Positions 49,027 to 60,162 are shown, counted from the first letter of the stretch. The stretch: 64,000 nucleotides of DNA from Erwinia sp. HDF1-3R (GCF_039621855.1 NZ_CP155071.1:2728001-2792000), one strand, 5' to 3'. Program-made: numbers and translations. The notes: generated by a model not told the origin, from the sequence alone.

Positions 49027-50694
49027 TCAGAACGTTTCCCAGTTACCCTCCGTTGCGACTGGCGCGGCGACTTTCCCGGCGGTCAGCTGACGCTGCGGAG
49101 TGATTACCGCCGATGGCGCGGCCTTGATCGCCTGCGCCCGATGCATACGGAACACCGACACGGCCTGCGTCAGGCGGCTGGCCTGCTCTTCAAGCGCGGC
49201 GGCGGCCGTGGCGGACTCTTCCACCAGCGAGGCGTTCTGCTGAGTCACCCGATCCATCTCGGTGACGGCGGTGCCTACCTGATCGATTCCACGGCTCTGC
49301 TCATCAGATGCCGACGCGATTTCGCCCATAATATCGGTAACCCGGGTGACCGCATTGACGATATCGTTCATGGTTTCACCGGCGGTGCCTACCAGCACGG
49401 TGCCGCTGTCTACCCGCGAGACGGAATCTTCGATCAGCCCTTTGATCTCTTTCGCGGCCTGCGCGCTGCGCTGCGCCAGATTACGCACTTCCCCCGCCAC
49501 CACCGCAAATCCACGGCCCTGCTCACCCGCACGGGCGGCCTCTACCGCCGCGTTTAGCGCCAGGATATTGGTCTGGAAGGCGATACCGTCAATCACGCTG
49601 GTGATATCGGCGATTTTTTTCGAGCTGCCCGCGATATCACTCATGGTTTTCACCACGCCATCCACCACCTTGCCGCCTTTTATCGCCGTTTCAGAAGCGG
49701 TCAGCGCCAGCTTTGAGGCCTGACGCGCGTTCTCAGCGTTCTGTTTCACCGTGGCCGTCAGCTGCTCCATACTGGCCGCCGTCTCCTCAAGGGAGGCCGC
49801 CTGCTGTTCCGTACGGGCTGAGAGGTCGTTGTTCCCGGCGGCAATTTCGCTGGCCCCGGTCAGGATGGCGTCCGAACCGTCGCGAACGTCACTTACGGTA
49901 CGCACCAGCGCCTGCTGCATCTCTTTCAGGCTGGCGGCCAGCTGAGCCATTTCATTACGCCCTTCAACCTGAATATCGTGGGTTAAATCCCCGCTGGCGA
50001 TCTGGCTGATATGCGCAATATTGCTGTTTAGCGGCTTAATCAGTACGCGCTTAAGACCAAACCAGCACAGCACGATCAGCGCGATAACCAGCAGCATTAC
50101 CGCGGCAATCATCCAGAGCATTGAGGTGTAGGCCGACTGGTTGTCCGCTACGCCCTGCATCATCAGCACGTTCTGCGCATCCCGCCAGTGGGTATAGGCC
50201 GCCTGCATCGCCTGCTGCTTCTCTTCAATGTTCATTTTGAACATCTCGCTCAGCTGCTGGTTGTCCATCAGCTGCAGCATGCTGGCCAGCGCTTTGGAAT
50301 AGAGGACATAGTTCTGCTCGAGGCTGGCCACAATTTGTGGATCCATGCCCCTGGTGGAGGGAAGCGACTGATAAAGCGCCCAGGATTTATCCGCACTGGC
50401 CAGCAGCTGCTTGCCTTGATCGCTAATCACACTCAGCGATGAGATGCTGCTCTGTGCTAATGCATTACCCTGCAGACGCAGCATGCCGCGGTTGAGGGCA
50501 ATACGCGCCTGGTTAAGCGCCACCCAGGCGTCGGTAAATGCCGACACATTTTCGCTGGCATTTTGCGCCACCGCAAAATTCGTTTTATCGCTGTTCAGCG
50601 CCTTAATAAATAGCCCACCGGCCAGCAGTTGCAGAGCGCCAAATACCAGCAGAACCAGCAGCAGGCTGGTCACGACTTTCATTCGTTTAAACAT
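49027..50694 (-). CDS. Methyl-accepting chemotaxis protein
   Basis: 555 residues from [16 protein letters not shown] with the same two-membrane-segment, HAMP and signalling layout. Its sensor domain differs ([33 protein letters not shown]) and lacks the Thr-Gln block of Tsr/Tar, so the ligand is uncertain. It ends NWETF. The cytoplasmic half is almost the same as that of the Tsr-like neighbour. Own sigma-28 promoter upstream. Confidence 0.92.
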   Translation of the reverse strand: MFKRMKVVTSLLLVLLVFGALQLLAGGLFIKALNSDKTNFAVAQNASENVSAFTDAWVALNQARIALNRGMLRLQGNALAQSSISSLSVISDQGKQLLASADKSWALYQSLPSTRGMDPQIVASLEQNYVLYSKALASMLQLMDNQQLSEMFKMNIEEKQQAMQAAYTHWRDAQNVLMMQGVADNQSAYTSMLWMIAAVMLLVIALIVLCWFGLKRVLIKPLNSNIAHISQIASGDLTHDIQVEGRNEMAQLAASLKEMQQALVRTVSDVRDGSDAILTGASEIAAGNNDLSARTEQQAASLEETAASMEQLTATVKQNAENARQASKLALTASETAIKGGKVVDGVVKTMSDIAGSSKKIADITSVIDGIAFQTNILALNAAVEAARAGEQGRGFAVVAGEVRNLAQRSAQAAKEIKGLIEDSVSRVDSGTVLVGTAGETMNDIVNAVTRVTDIMGEIASASDEQSRGIDQVGTAVTEMDRVTQQNASLVEESATAAAALEEQASRLTQAVSVFRMHRAQAIKAAPSAVITPQRQLTAGKVAAPVATEGNWETF

Positions 50695-50733
50695 AGATAC
50701 CCTTGGTGTTTTTAAAATGGGACAACAGAGAAT

Positions 50734-50760
50734 TTATCGGCACGGGCTGGTGGATCTTTA
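50734..50760 (-). promoter_or_regulatory. Sigma-28 (FliA) promoter for the receptor at 49027-50694
   Basis: On the minus strand TAAAGATC, 11 bases (CACCAGCCCGT), GCCGATAA. The -10 is perfect. It is 40 bases upstream of the ATG and downstream of the cheW terminator. Confidence 0.92.
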
Positions 50761-50845
50761 TCCAGCGCAGTAGGGGATAATCGGAATAATATGTTGCTAT
50801 CTAAGACAAACCTGGCAGCATCACGCGGGAGAGCCGTTCAAAATA

Positions 50846-50880
50846 CAAAAAAGGCCGACAGAAAGTCTGCCGGCCCTTTT
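50846..50880 (-). terminator. Intrinsic terminator of the motAB-cheAW operon
   Basis: On the minus strand GGCCGGCAGA, CTT, TCTGTCGGCC (one mismatch) is followed by TTTTTTGTATTTT. It lies 18 bases past the cheW stop and separates the operon from the receptor genes. Confidence 0.88.
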
Positions 50881-50897
50881 CACCCTGAGGGAAACGC

Positions 50898-51395
50898 TTA
50901 CGCGCTGCGCAGGTTATCCACCAGCGCCATCTCGTCGCTGCTGAGCAGCTTCTCGATATCGACGAGGATCAGCATACGGTCACCCAGCGCACCCAGCCCG
51001 GTCAGGTACTCGGTTGACATGGTAACCGCGAACTCTGGTGAAGGGCGGATCTGGTCCTGCGTCAGCGACAGTACGTCGGAAACGCCATCCACAACGATGC
51101 CCACCACGCGGTGCTCCAGGTTCAGCACAATCACGACGGTATTATCATTGTATTCCACATCCGGCTGCGCAAATTTCACGCGCAGGTCGATGATCGGGAC
51201 GATAACGCCTCGCAGGTTGGTCACGCCTTTAATAAAGGTCGGGGTATTGGCGATGCGGGTAACCTGATCGTAACCGCGGATCTCCTGCACCTTCAAAATA
51301 TCAATACCGTACTCTTCGTCACCCAGCGTAAATACCAGGAACTCCTGACCGACGGTTTCGCCAGCGATTTTAGTAACAGTTGCCATTCCAGTCAT
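50898..51395 (-). CDS. cheW: Chemotaxis coupling protein CheW
   Basis: 165 residues. Nearly identical to E. coli through [39 protein letters not shown] and [14 protein letters not shown]. It links receptors to CheA. Its start is 24 bases after the cheA stop. Confidence 0.97.
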   Translation of the reverse strand: MTGMATVTKIAGETVGQEFLVFTLGDEEYGIDILKVQEIRGYDQVTRIANTPTFIKGVTNLRGVIVPIIDLRVKFAQPDVEYNDNTVVIVLNLEHRVVGIVVDGVSDVLSLTQDQIRPSPEFAVTMSTEYLTGLGALGDRMLILVDIEKLLSSDEMALVDNLRSA

Positions 51396-51419
51396 AATTC
51401 TACCCTTAATAGGTTAACG

Positions 51420-53420
51420 TCAGGCTGCGGCTCCCGCCACGCGCTTTTCACGGTTGAGAGACTGCAGTGCCGAAACGTCGACAATCAGCGCCACGCTGCC
51501 ATCACCGAGGATGGTCGCCGCCGAGATCCCGGGCACTTTGCGATAGTTGCTTTCGAGGTTTTTGACTACCACCTGGTGCTGACCAATAAGCTGATCGACC
51601 AGCAGCGCATAGCGTTTTCCGGCGCTTTGCAGGATAACCACGATGCCCTGCGTCGCTTCGGTTTTCGCGCCCTGCACTTCAAACACGTTCCACAGCTCAA
51701 CCATCGGCAGGTATTCACCACGCACTTCCAGTACGCGTTCGCCACCGGCCAGCGGATGCAGGTCGTCCGCCAGCGGCTGAAGTGATTCCATCACCGCGTT
51801 AAGCGGCAGAATAAAGACTTCGTTTGCCACGCGAACGGACATGCCGTCGAGAATGGCCAGGGTTAACGGCAGCAGAATGCGAATGGTGGTGCCTTTACCC
51901 TGCTTAGAGGCGATTTCAACGTGTCCACCCATCTCCTGGATATTACGTTTCACCACGTCCATGCCGACGCCGCGTCCGGAGACGTCAGTCACCTGTTCAG
52001 CGGTTGAGAAGCCCGGCGCAAAAATCAGCATGCCGACCTCTTCATCACTCATCGCCTCACTGACCGGCAGGCCCGATGAGAGCGCTTTAGCCAGAATACG
52101 TTCGCGATTCAGACCGGCACCATCGTCGTTCACTTCGATACAGATATTGCCGCCCTGATGCTCAGCGGAGAGCGTCAGTTTACCGACGGGATTTTTGCCC
52201 GCTGCCAGGCGTTTGTCCGGCGACTCAATCCCGTGATCCAGGCTGTTACGCACCAGATGGGTCAGGGGATCGATAATGCGTTCAATCAGGCTTTTATCCA
52301 GTTCGGTTGAGCTTCCCTGAAGGATCAGCTCCACTTCTTTTCCGAGCTTGCTGGCCAGATCGCGTACCAGACGCGGGAAGCGGCTGAAAACGTATTCCAT
52401 CGGCATCATGCGGATCGACATTACCGATTCCTGCAGATCGCGGGCGTTACGTTCCAGCTGCCCCATGCTGTTCAACAGATCGCCGTGCGCAACCGGGTCC
52501 AGTTCGCCCGAGCGCTGCGCCAGCATCGACTGGGTGATCACCAGTTCGCCGACCAGGTTAATCAGTTGATCAACTTTTTCAACCGCAACGCGGATGCTGG
52601 TCGATTCGCTGGCCTTGGCGGCACCGGGCTTTTTCACGCTTTCAGGCTTGAGGGCGGGCGCTGCCTCGCTGACCACAGGCGGAGCCACTTCCGGCTTAGC
52701 TTCCACCTGCTCCACGACGACGGCAATGGCCGGTGTCGCAGTTGGCCCGGCGGCGGCCGCGTCGATAAAGTTGATCTGTGACTCTTCAATAACGAAGCAG
52801 AGTACGGCCCGGATATCATCCGGATCGACCGTCGCATCCAGAGTGGCTTCCAGCGAGTTTTCGCCTTTAACTACGTCTGAGACGGTGCACAGATTGCTTA
52901 GCTCTTCCAGCATCAGCGGCACTTCACCCGGCTTCAGGTTACTCAGTACCAGACGCTGACCCGCGGCGCTAACCGCAGGCTCAGCCGCCGTGACGGCGAG
53001 CGTTTTCGGCGCTGGGATCACTTCACCCTTTGCTTCCAGCGCCAGCTGACGCAGCGCCTGACAAATGTATTCAAACGTCGCGGCATTGGGTTCCGTGGCG
53101 GTTTTATAGGCATCCAACTGTTCCTGCATAATATCTTTAGTTTCCAAAAACAGGTTGATGATATCGGTGCTCAGCTGCATTTCGCCGCGCCGCGCACCGT
53201 CGAGAATGTTTTCCAGAATGTGCGTCGTTTCCTGCAGTACGGTGAACCCAAAGGTTCCCGCCCCGCCTTTAATCGAGTGCGCCGCCCGGAAGATAGCGTT
53301 AAGCTGCTCCGAATCGGGTTCCTGCGGATCCAGCACCAGCAGGTGTTGTTCCATATCGGCCAGTAACTCATCGGCCTCATCAAAAAATGTCTGGTAAAAA
53401 TCGCTGATATCCATGCTCAC
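51420..53420 (-). CDS. cheA: Chemotaxis histidine kinase CheA
   Basis: 666 residues. The HPt domain has His48 in AAHSIKGGAGTFGF. It is followed by a CheY/CheB-binding domain, a dimerisation domain (RVAVEKVDQLINLVGELVI), the ATPase domain (HLVRNSLDHGIE, DDGAGLNRERI, GRGVGMDVVKRNI) and a CheW-like C-terminal domain. The kinase passes phosphate to CheY and CheB. It begins 4 bases after the motB stop. Confidence 0.97.
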   Translation of the reverse strand: MSMDISDFYQTFFDEADELLADMEQHLLVLDPQEPDSEQLNAIFRAAHSIKGGAGTFGFTVLQETTHILENILDGARRGEMQLSTDIINLFLETKDIMQEQLDAYKTATEPNAATFEYICQALRQLALEAKGEVIPAPKTLAVTAAEPAVSAAGQRLVLSNLKPGEVPLMLEELSNLCTVSDVVKGENSLEATLDATVDPDDIRAVLCFVIEESQINFIDAAAAGPTATPAIAVVVEQVEAKPEVAPPVVSEAAPALKPESVKKPGAAKASESTSIRVAVEKVDQLINLVGELVITQSMLAQRSGELDPVAHGDLLNSMGQLERNARDLQESVMSIRMMPMEYVFSRFPRLVRDLASKLGKEVELILQGSSTELDKSLIERIIDPLTHLVRNSLDHGIESPDKRLAAGKNPVGKLTLSAEHQGGNICIEVNDDGAGLNRERILAKALSSGLPVSEAMSDEEVGMLIFAPGFSTAEQVTDVSGRGVGMDVVKRNIQEMGGHVEIASKQGKGTTIRILLPLTLAILDGMSVRVANEVFILPLNAVMESLQPLADDLHPLAGGERVLEVRGEYLPMVELWNVFEVQGAKTEATQGIVVILQSAGKRYALLVDQLIGQHQVVVKNLESNYRKVPGISAATILGDGSVALIVDVSALQSLNREKRVAGAAA

Positions 53421-53424
53421 GGTA

Positions 53425-54465
53425 TCACCTCTGCTGTGAGTCGCGATCGGTCTGGGCCGCTGGCGCAGGTACCGCCGGGGCTAACGCCGCGTGGGTTACG
53501 TTGCTACCCGCAGGCTCAGCCGGTGAGGGTTGAGGGTCGGGTTTTTGGCCGGCGGCCATAGGAGAGGCCGGTGCCGCTAACTGTTTTAAACTGGCTGGAT
53601 CGCTGTCGCTGACCTGCACCGCGTCACTTTCCGCATTTTCTTTCTCAATCTGCACTTCGGTGTCGTGGTTCAACACCACCAGACTGATTCGACGATTTAC
53701 CGCATCATCCGCGCCGCGGTTCTTTAACTTCATGGTGTCGGCCATGCCGATGACGCGAATCATCTTCCCGCTGGCCAGACCGCCAATAATCAGCTCACGT
53801 CGCGAGGCATTAGCGCGATCGGCCGACAGTTCCCAGTTGCTGTAGCCCCGGTCACCGCCCGCATACTGAAAATCATCCGTATGCCCCGCCAGGCTGATCC
53901 TGTTTGGCAGGTCGTTCAGGACCGGCGCTATCCCGCGTAATATGTCGCGCATATAAGGCTCAACTTCCGCACTGCCGGTTTTAAACATCGGACGGTTTTC
54001 ACTGTCGATAATCTGGATACGCAGCCCCTCTTCAACCAAATTAATAATCAAATGGGGACGCAGCGTGCGCAGCTTAGGATCGGCCTCAATCAGCTGATCC
54101 AGCCTCTCGCGCAGGCGGTTAAGACGGATCTCTTCCAGCTTGCGTTTTTGCGCATCCATATCGACCACCTTATGCACCTCACCCTGTTTCTGAGTGGGGT
54201 CATCGCCCCCACCCGGGATGGGACTCTCGCTGTCGCTGCTGCGCGCGCCGCCGGTCAGCGCCACCTTCAGGGGCGTTTTAAAGTAATCGGCAATTTTCAC
54301 CAATTCCTGAGGGTTGGAGATCGAAATTAGCCACATCACCATAAAAAAGGCCATCATTGCGGTCATAAAGTCAGCGTAAGCAATCTTCCATGAGCCGTGT
54401 CCGCCCTCATGTTTCTTATGCTTTTTGCGCTTAACCAGCACAATGGGGTGATTGTTATGCTTCAT
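53425..54465 (-). CDS. motB: Flagellar motor stator protein MotB
   Basis: 346 residues. A single membrane helix carries the proton-binding Asp32 ([14 protein letters not shown]). The C-terminal OmpA-like peptidoglycan-binding domain has [29 protein letters not shown]. The tail after about residue 285 is Pro/Ala-rich and makes the protein longer than the 308-residue E. coli version. Its start overlaps the motA stop by 4 bases. Confidence 0.96.
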   Translation of the reverse strand: MKHNNHPIVLVKRKKHKKHEGGHGSWKIAYADFMTAMMAFFMVMWLISISNPQELVKIADYFKTPLKVALTGGARSSDSESPIPGGGDDPTQKQGEVHKVVDMDAQKRKLEEIRLNRLRERLDQLIEADPKLRTLRPHLIINLVEEGLRIQIIDSENRPMFKTGSAEVEPYMRDILRGIAPVLNDLPNRISLAGHTDDFQYAGGDRGYSNWELSADRANASRRELIIGGLASGKMIRVIGMADTMKLKNRGADDAVNRRISLVVLNHDTEVQIEKENAESDAVQVSDSDPASLKQLAAPASPMAAGQKPDPQPSPAEPAGSNVTHAALAPAVPAPAAQTDRDSQQR

Positions 54466-55349
54466 GCGTCCTCGTCGGATGTCTGTTTCGCTGGTGATTT
54501 CGCGTTACGAACGTGCTCCTCCAGCTCGGTGAACGACGGGCGATCGGTGGAGTAGAGCGTTTTACGACCAAATTCAACGGCAATCTGCGGTGCATAACCG
54601 TTCAGGCTGGAGAGCATCGTGACCTTGATGCACTGCATCATCTTGGTGGTTTCCGCGCACTTTTGCCGCAGTACGCCCGCCAGCGGAGAGATAAATCCGT
54701 AGGCCAGCAAAATGCCGAGGAAGGTTCCGACCATCGCGTGGGCTATCAGGGCACCCAGCTCTGCCGCCGGGCGATCCGCTGAAGCCAGCGTATGCACCAC
54801 GCCCATTACCGCCGCCACGATGCCAAACGCGGGCAGTGAATCACCCACGGTCTGAAAGGCCATTGCGGGCACTTCGCACTCGCTTTCGTAGGTTTCTATC
54901 TCTTCGTCCATCAGCGCTTCAATTTCAAAGGCATTCATATTGCCGCTGACCATCAGGCGCAAATAGTCGGTAATAAAGTCCACTAATCTTTTATCGGCAA
55001 GAATGCGTGGGTAATTAGAAAAAATTTCACTTTCCTGAGGGTTTTCAATATCGCGTTCAAGCGAAAGCATCCCCTGCTGGCGGGATTTCGCCATCAGGCG
55101 ATAAAGCAGCGCCATCAAATCCATATAAACAGCTTTATTATATTTTGACCCGCGCATTAATAAGGGCATGGCCTTGAGGGTCGCTTTTATCGCTTTACCG
55201 TTATTCCCTACGATAAACGCGCCAATCCCTGCCCCACCGATAATTAACAGTTCAGAAGGCTGATAAAGCGCGCCGAGGTGGCCGCCGACCATCGCGAAGC
55301 CACCCAACACTGACCCCAGTACCAGAATGTACCCTAAAATAATTAACAC
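54462..55349 (-). CDS. motA: Flagellar motor stator protein MotA
   Basis: 295 residues, the E. coli length. Four membrane segments are visible, with a cytoplasmic loop carrying the torque-generating charged region and [15 protein letters not shown] before segment 3. With MotB it forms the proton-driven stator. First gene of motA-motB-cheA-cheW. The 133-base gap to flhC holds the flhDC terminator; I could not find a clear sigma-28 site in it. Confidence 0.96.
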   Translation of the reverse strand: MLIILGYILVLGSVLGGFAMVGGHLGALYQPSELLIIGGAGIGAFIVGNNGKAIKATLKAMPLLMRGSKYNKAVYMDLMALLYRLMAKSRQQGMLSLERDIENPQESEIFSNYPRILADKRLVDFITDYLRLMVSGNMNAFEIEALMDEEIETYESECEVPAMAFQTVGDSLPAFGIVAAVMGVVHTLASADRPAAELGALIAHAMVGTFLGILLAYGFISPLAGVLRQKCAETTKMMQCIKVTMLSSLNGYAPQIAVEFGRKTLYSTDRPSFTELEEHVRNAKSPAKQTSDEDA

Positions 55350-55424
55350 AATAAATCCTTACGTCTGCCGACGCGTGGGTGAAAGATGAATCAGCGTGTA
55401 AAGACGCGTTATCGCGGCACGGGG

Positions 55425-55456
55425 CAAAAAAAAAGCAGCGGTTATTAACCGCTGCT
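55425..55456 (-). terminator. Intrinsic terminator of flhDC
   Basis: On the minus strand AGCAGCGGTTA, A, TAACCGCTGCT is followed by nine T residues in all. It lies 27 bases past the flhC stop, so motA needs its own promoter. Confidence 0.92.
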
Positions 55457-55482
55457 GGATTCATTCCACCTGTCGAGCCCGA

Positions 55483-56061
55483 TTAAACGGCTTGTTTAAT
55501 CTGTTCATCCAGCAGTTGTGAAATGTTATCGGCAGGTTCTGCGATAAGTTTACGTCTTTTTACCGCACGGGACGGCGGCTGGCACAGGCTGCAAACGAAG
55601 CTGCCAACGGGCTGGTGCGCATGGTTAATAAAGCTACCGCCGCAGCATTTGCAGTCAGACAGTTCGAGCATGCCGCTCTCAACAAACCGGACCAGGGTCC
55701 AGGCGCGGGTCAGCGCCAACAGCGGGCCTTCGTCCTGTTGCGGACACTGTTCGAGATAGAGACGGTAGGCTTTAATCACCGCGTCTACGCCCTGGCTCTG
55801 CCCGCTTTTGAGTAAAAACTGCCAGGCGTTACAGAACATGGAAGAGTGGATGTTCTGTTCCCAGGTCATAAACCAGTCGGTAGAGAACGGCAGCATGCCT
55901 TTTGGCGGCGGGCTGCCACGCAGCTCTTTATAAAGCTTTATTAATCGACCGCGGCTAAGCTGTGTTTCACTTTCTAACATTTGCAGGCGCGCACCCAGCG
56001 AAATGAGTTCCATCGCCAGCTGAATATCGCGCGCTTCCTGTACAATACTTTTTTCGCTCAT
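55483..56061 (-). CDS. flhC: Flagellar master regulator subunit FlhC
   Basis: 192 residues with [20 protein letters not shown] and the four-cysteine zinc site in [16 protein letters not shown] and [10 protein letters not shown]. FlhC2D4 activates class II flagellar promoters. Its ATG shares one base with the flhD stop. Confidence 0.97.
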   Translation of the reverse strand: MSEKSIVQEARDIQLAMELISLGARLQMLESETQLSRGRLIKLYKELRGSPPPKGMLPFSTDWFMTWEQNIHSSMFCNAWQFLLKSGQSQGVDAVIKAYRLYLEQCPQQDEGPLLALTRAWTLVRFVESGMLELSDCKCCGGSFINHAHQPVGSFVCSLCQPPSRAVKRRKLIAEPADNISQLLDEQIKQAV

Positions 56062-56414
56062 TAGCTCGCTCTCTTTTTCGGCGTTGCTTCTTCTTTGGTC
56101 GTCACACTGCGTAATAAACGACTGGATAACAAAATGCCGGTATGGATTTGCTGTAAATCATCCACGCGAGACGCCTGCGTTAAGCGTTTAATCGTATTGT
56201 CATCGTTAAAACGGAATTGACAGATCAGCTGATTAGTTTCGGCAAGTTTTACCATCTCTGGCAGCGTTAATTGCGCGAGCGTATCAGCCATCGCCTCATC
56301 AATACCAAGACGAAACATTGCAGAAGCTTTTTCCTGATTTATAAGGCGCTGAGCAAGTAATAAATATGACAGATTAATATCGTAAATATGTTTGAGTAAT
56401 TCTGATGTACCCAT
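56061..56414 (-). CDS. flhD: Flagellar master regulator subunit FlhD
   Basis: 117 residues from [22 protein letters not shown], with [21 protein letters not shown] and [15 protein letters not shown]. The frame is open to 56522, but the family begins at 56414, with GGATGGA upstream. Partner of FlhC in the class I operon. Confidence 0.96.
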   Translation of the reverse strand: MGTSELLKHIYDINLSYLLLAQRLINQEKASAMFRLGIDEAMADTLAQLTLPEMVKLAETNQLICQFRFNDDNTIKRLTQASRVDDLQQIHTGILLSSRLLRSVTTKEEATPKKRAS

Positions 56415-56727
56415 TTTTTTTCCATCCTGACTAACACGACTTAAACGTTTGCGGGTTATGCCGCTACCTTGTTTGCTGCTTGGTAAATCTAAAAATGGCA
56501 AAAAACTAGTGGCAGAAGCCAAACGTTTGCGAAGCTGTTAGCCGCACTAAAGGCTGCTAAACAGAAAGTAGTCATTACTCATTTTGCCAGTTGCTGCTCC
56601 GTCGTTTTCGCTCTCTTCCCTGGCGCAATCCCTTGTCTGTTTCACACATCTTTTAAGACAATTCCGAAAACAAGGCAACTCTATCCGCTCTTATTTCGAC
56701 ATACAATGTGAGCCACCTCAAATTTTA

Positions 56728-56757
56728 GATAAAGTGTGACGTAGATCACACTTTATC
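56728..56757. promoter_or_regulatory. CRP site upstream of flhDC
   Basis: GATAAAGTGTGA, CGTAGA, TCACACTTTATC is a 30-base palindrome with perfect 12-base arms and the exact CRP core TGTGA-N6-TCACA. It lies about 315-345 bases upstream of flhD. CRP activation of flhDC is established in E. coli. The surrounding gap (56415-57293) is AT-rich, non-coding, and is the flhDC control region. Confidence 0.93.
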
Positions 56758-56903
56758 GGAAATTTCTTGCCCGAGACCCTTTAGTAGCGCTTTTCATTAG
56801 TGCACTAAGTAACCATTTTCTACCCTTTTTGTTAAAATTTAACATTTAATGATCATTTTCAAATGAAAATGACTCTCTTTACGCGTATAAATCGGCGAAA
56901 AGG

Positions 56904-56919
56904 CGTGATGCAGATCATG
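56904..56919. promoter_or_regulatory. Possible second CRP half-matched site
   Basis: CGTGATGCAGATCATG has GTGA-N6-TCA but lacks the outer matches. It is 147 bases further upstream of the strong site. Weak; it could be chance. Confidence 0.25.
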
Positions 56920-57293
56920 ATTAGAATAAAGTGCTGGGTGTTGATTATTTTGCAGAGTTTAATGCTTAATTTAACCCTGTTGACATGATGTTAGATTAAT
57001 CACTCAGAGTGACTGTTCAGTATGAGTTGCAGTGCAGAAGTGTGATCTTACGCAGGTTCTTTTTATGAAGTGAAAGTCTTTTGTAAGCCGCGCCAGGCTT
57101 GTGTTTGGGGTACGAAAATAGATGTAACTGATGGTTACATTAGAAAGGTGAATGTTTGGAGGCTTTTTTCAGGATACGGGTTAAGTATCGGCGGCGGTGA
57201 GGATTTCTTTAGTAAAAACGGTTTTTTTTTGCTTTTTTTCTAATAAATGGTCCTTATTGCACACTTTATGTACGTGTATTTTGCCGGACAGGC

Positions 57294-57323
57294 GTAAAAA
57301 AAGGGCGATCTGCGATCGCCCTT
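57294..57323 (-). terminator. Intrinsic terminator of otsBA
   Basis: AAGGGCGATC, TGC, GATCGCCCTT is a perfect 10-base stem with a 3-base loop. On the minus strand it is followed by TTTTT. It lies 24 bases past the otsA stop. Confidence 0.9.
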
Positions 57324-57346
57324 TAAAAGAAGTGGCACGGCTTATG

Positions 57347-58771
57347 CTAGGTGTGGGAGGTCGCGGTCTGCGTATCCTTCTTCCCGGCGGCCGGACGGGC
57401 AGGAACGGCCTGCAAATCCTTCAGATAGGTTTTACGCCAGTGGGTGATGTCGTTTTTGCGCAGCACGGCCATCATATCGTTATAGCGGGTGATACGTTCC
57501 TCCAGCGGCATCGTCAGCGCCTGGTTGAGCGCGGCGGCCACCTCATCACGATCGTAAGGATTGACGATTAACGCCGATGTCAGCTCATTGGCTGCGCCGG
57601 CGAAGCGCGACAGCACCAGTACGCCCGGATCTTCAGGGTCCTGCGCGGCAACATACTCTTTCGCCACCAGGTTCATCCCGTCACGCAGCGGCGTGACCAG
57701 GCCGATGTCGGTCAGACGGAATATTTTCATCAGCAGGCGACGGTCGAAGTGCTGATTGAGGTAATAGAGCGGCGTCCACCCCAGGGTGCCGTAATGGCCG
57801 TTGATGCGCCCTGCTTCGGTCTCCAGCTGGTGACGGATATCCTGATAGGCCTGTACGTCACCGCGCGACGTTGGCGCAATCTGTGAATAGCGGATCTGGC
57901 CCCGGTGCTCGGGATAGTGTTCCAGCAGCGCCTCATAAGCGAGAAAACGCTCCGGCAGCCCTTTTGAATAATCCAGACGTTCGCAGGCAATAATATTCTT
58001 CGCATCCCCCAGATCCCGCTTCATTGCGGCCATTTTCGGCGGGAGCGGGCCTTCCGCCATCTCTTTAATACTGTCTGGCTCAATGCCGATAGGATAAACC
58101 TCAGTGGCAAAGCTACGGCCCAATGCCCGATGCTGTTTGCCGTCGCTCTCTACCTGCGTCATCAGCGACAGGCACTCTACAAAGGCCATGCGATCGCTCT
58201 CGGTCTGGAAACCCAGCAGATCGTATTCGCTCATCATCTCCAGCAGCTCGTTATGTGGCGGCAGGGCGTTGAAGATTTCGGGGGTTGGGAAAGGAATATG
58301 CAGGAAAAAGCCAATACGGTTGGTCACGCCCAGCTTGCGTAACGCGGCGGCAAACGGCAGCAGATGATAATCATGGATCCACAATACATCATCAGGCTGT
58401 AGCAGCGGCAGCAGGCGCTTTGCCAGCAGGGTATTGACGCTACAGTATCCGTCCCAGGCTTCACGCTGGAAATTCACTAAATCGAGACGGTAGTGGAAGG
58501 CGGGCCAGATAACGGCGTTCGAGAACTGCAAATAATAGAGATCGTAATCGTTCTGATTCAGTCCAAAAGAGGCGTAGGTCACGCTGTCCTGCTCGAACAG
58601 CTCCATTTCCTCGTCATCTTCACCGATCTCATTGATGTTACCGTTCCAGCCAAACCACAGTCCACCGGTGGTTTTCAGGGCATCCATAATGCCGACGGTC
58701 AAACCGCCCGCGCTGGTTTTGGAACCATCAGGTACAGCAATGCGGTTAGATACGACTACTAAGCGACTCAT
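57347..58771 (-). CDS. otsA: Trehalose-6-phosphate synthase
   Basis: 474 residues of glycosyltransferase family 20: [13 protein letters not shown] at the N-terminus, [25 protein letters not shown], and [16 protein letters not shown] near the C-terminus. It joins UDP-glucose and glucose 6-phosphate. The second gene of otsB-otsA, 31 bases after otsB. The pathway protects against osmotic and stationary-phase stress. Confidence 0.96.
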   Translation of the reverse strand: MSRLVVVSNRIAVPDGSKTSAGGLTVGIMDALKTTGGLWFGWNGNINEIGEDDEEMELFEQDSVTYASFGLNQNDYDLYYLQFSNAVIWPAFHYRLDLVNFQREAWDGYCSVNTLLAKRLLPLLQPDDVLWIHDYHLLPFAAALRKLGVTNRIGFFLHIPFPTPEIFNALPPHNELLEMMSEYDLLGFQTESDRMAFVECLSLMTQVESDGKQHRALGRSFATEVYPIGIEPDSIKEMAEGPLPPKMAAMKRDLGDAKNIIACERLDYSKGLPERFLAYEALLEHYPEHRGQIRYSQIAPTSRGDVQAYQDIRHQLETEAGRINGHYGTLGWTPLYYLNQHFDRRLLMKIFRLTDIGLVTPLRDGMNLVAKEYVAAQDPEDPGVLVLSRFAGAANELTSALIVNPYDRDEVAAALNQALTMPLEERITRYNDMMAVLRKNDITHWRKTYLKDLQAVPARPAAGKKDTQTATSHT

Positions 58772-58802
58772 AACCTTAACTCCTTACCGACGTTGTTTCG
58801 TC

Positions 58803-59555
58803 TTAATCTAATTGTAATTGTATGTTTTCAAGCCAGTGATAAACGGCATTCACGTCCGGCAGCCGATAGCCTGCCTGCGTGTCGCCCTCACCCACTTTTA
58901 TTGCGATGCCATCCCTGACATTGACCGCTTCAAATCCTGCCTCATCGGTCAGATCGTCACCTAAAAATACGGGCGTTCGCCCGGCAAACGGCGGTTGCTG
59001 CATAAAGGCGGCAACCGCGGCGCCCTTATTCACGCCCTTTGGTTTTAACTCCACCACGCATTTACCAGGCTGTAGCGCCAGCATGGGGAAACGTTCGGTC
59101 ATTGCCTGCGCCAGGGCCATGATTCCCTGCTGATAGTGCTCCGCGCCACGATAGTGCAGCGCGAAGGCCATCCCTTTCGCTTCAAGGTGCGTCCCCGGCA
59201 TATCGGCTATGGCATCGTTCAGCCGCGTTGCCAGGTCGCTGGCAACCTCCTGCGGCAGCGACAGACGCTCAACGTTGTCGCGGGCATCGCGGCGTTCAGC
59301 GCCGTGGACGCCAGCAAGGGGAAAATGGAGCGGCGCGGCCAGCGCATCCAGCTCGCTAATGGGGCGGCCTGAAACCAGCGCAACGGCCCCTTCACAGGAT
59401 GCGGAAAGACGTTTCAGGCTGGCAATTACGGATTGGGGAATAAACGCGTCATCCGGGCGGGGCTGAATGGCGGCAAGCGTACCGTCAACGTCGAAAAAGA
59501 AAGCATAGCGGCCCTCTTTATTCAGGGGCGGTACCTCATCATTCTGGGTGTTCAC
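58803..59555 (-). CDS. otsB: Trehalose-6-phosphate phosphatase
   Basis: 250 residues of the HAD superfamily. Motif I FFFDVDGTLAAI (nucleophile and acid Asp), motif II VALVSGRP, motif III Lys in ELKPKGVNKGAA, motif IV FLGDDLTDEAGF. It dephosphorylates trehalose 6-phosphate made by OtsA. The start is a GTG with AGGAGG 8 bases upstream. Confidence 0.95.
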   Translation of the reverse strand: MNTQNDEVPPLNKEGRYAFFFDVDGTLAAIQPRPDDAFIPQSVIASLKRLSASCEGAVALVSGRPISELDALAAPLHFPLAGVHGAERRDARDNVERLSLPQEVASDLATRLNDAIADMPGTHLEAKGMAFALHYRGAEHYQQGIMALAQAMTERFPMLALQPGKCVVELKPKGVNKGAAVAAFMQQPPFAGRTPVFLGDDLTDEAGFEAVNVRDGIAIKVGEGDTQAGYRLPDVNAVYHWLENIQLQLD

Positions 59556-60162
59556 ACGACTCCTCCTGCTTAAAATAGTTGTGATGTTGCGTCTGGCCCT
59601 GGCCCATGGCGTCAGGCCTGTTCGACGCTGGCGCCGTGACGGGCTTTTCTCGTCCGGTCACGTGGGTCATTAAAGCGGGGCTGCAATGCGGGAGGCAGAC
59701 CTGACGGGAAAGTCGCGGTCGCCAGAGTAAGGCGGGGGAGAAAGGCGTCCGTTTAAATTTCATCCTCTTTCTTAAACATTTTCTTTCTGTCATCTGGCTG
59801 CACCCTGGGTGCAACATGCCCGTTCCCGCTGCACTATGCGCAACATCGTTAGTTTTCAGTATAGTCACTGATCCCGTCTCTGCCAGACCGACTGGCGCTT
59901 ATAAGCCCTTTTCTGATCTTCAGACTGTCAAAAAAAGCGTAATAAAGACATAGGATAAAGGCGAATTATGCCGGGAAGCGGTCGGGGAGAAAGCGCAGGT
60001 AATGTGCAGGTATAAATGGGCATAACAAAGGGTATTAAGCGCCGCAGGAAATTAAGGGAAAACCGCAGGAAGTTACGCGAAAAAGATGCCGTCGGGACAA
60101 AAGCGGTGAAGGCAGGGGCGTGAAAAAGTGAGTGGGCAAACTGGCCGCCTTTATTTATTACG
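59556..60162. other. Intergenic region upstream of otsBA
   Basis: 607 bases without a recognised gene. It contains a candidate sigma-S -10 and a short basic open frame (60016-60123, 35 codons). The frame has two copies of RRKLRE arising from a 21-base direct repeat, and only an AGG as ribosome site. I do not call it a gene. Confidence 0.5.
59858..59864 (-). promoter_or_regulatory. Candidate sigma-S -10 element for otsBA
   Basis: CTATACT on the minus strand matches the sigma-S extended -10 type. It lies about 300 bases upstream of otsB, which would give a long leader. otsBA is a known RpoS-dependent operon in E. coli, but this placement is inference. Confidence 0.35.
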
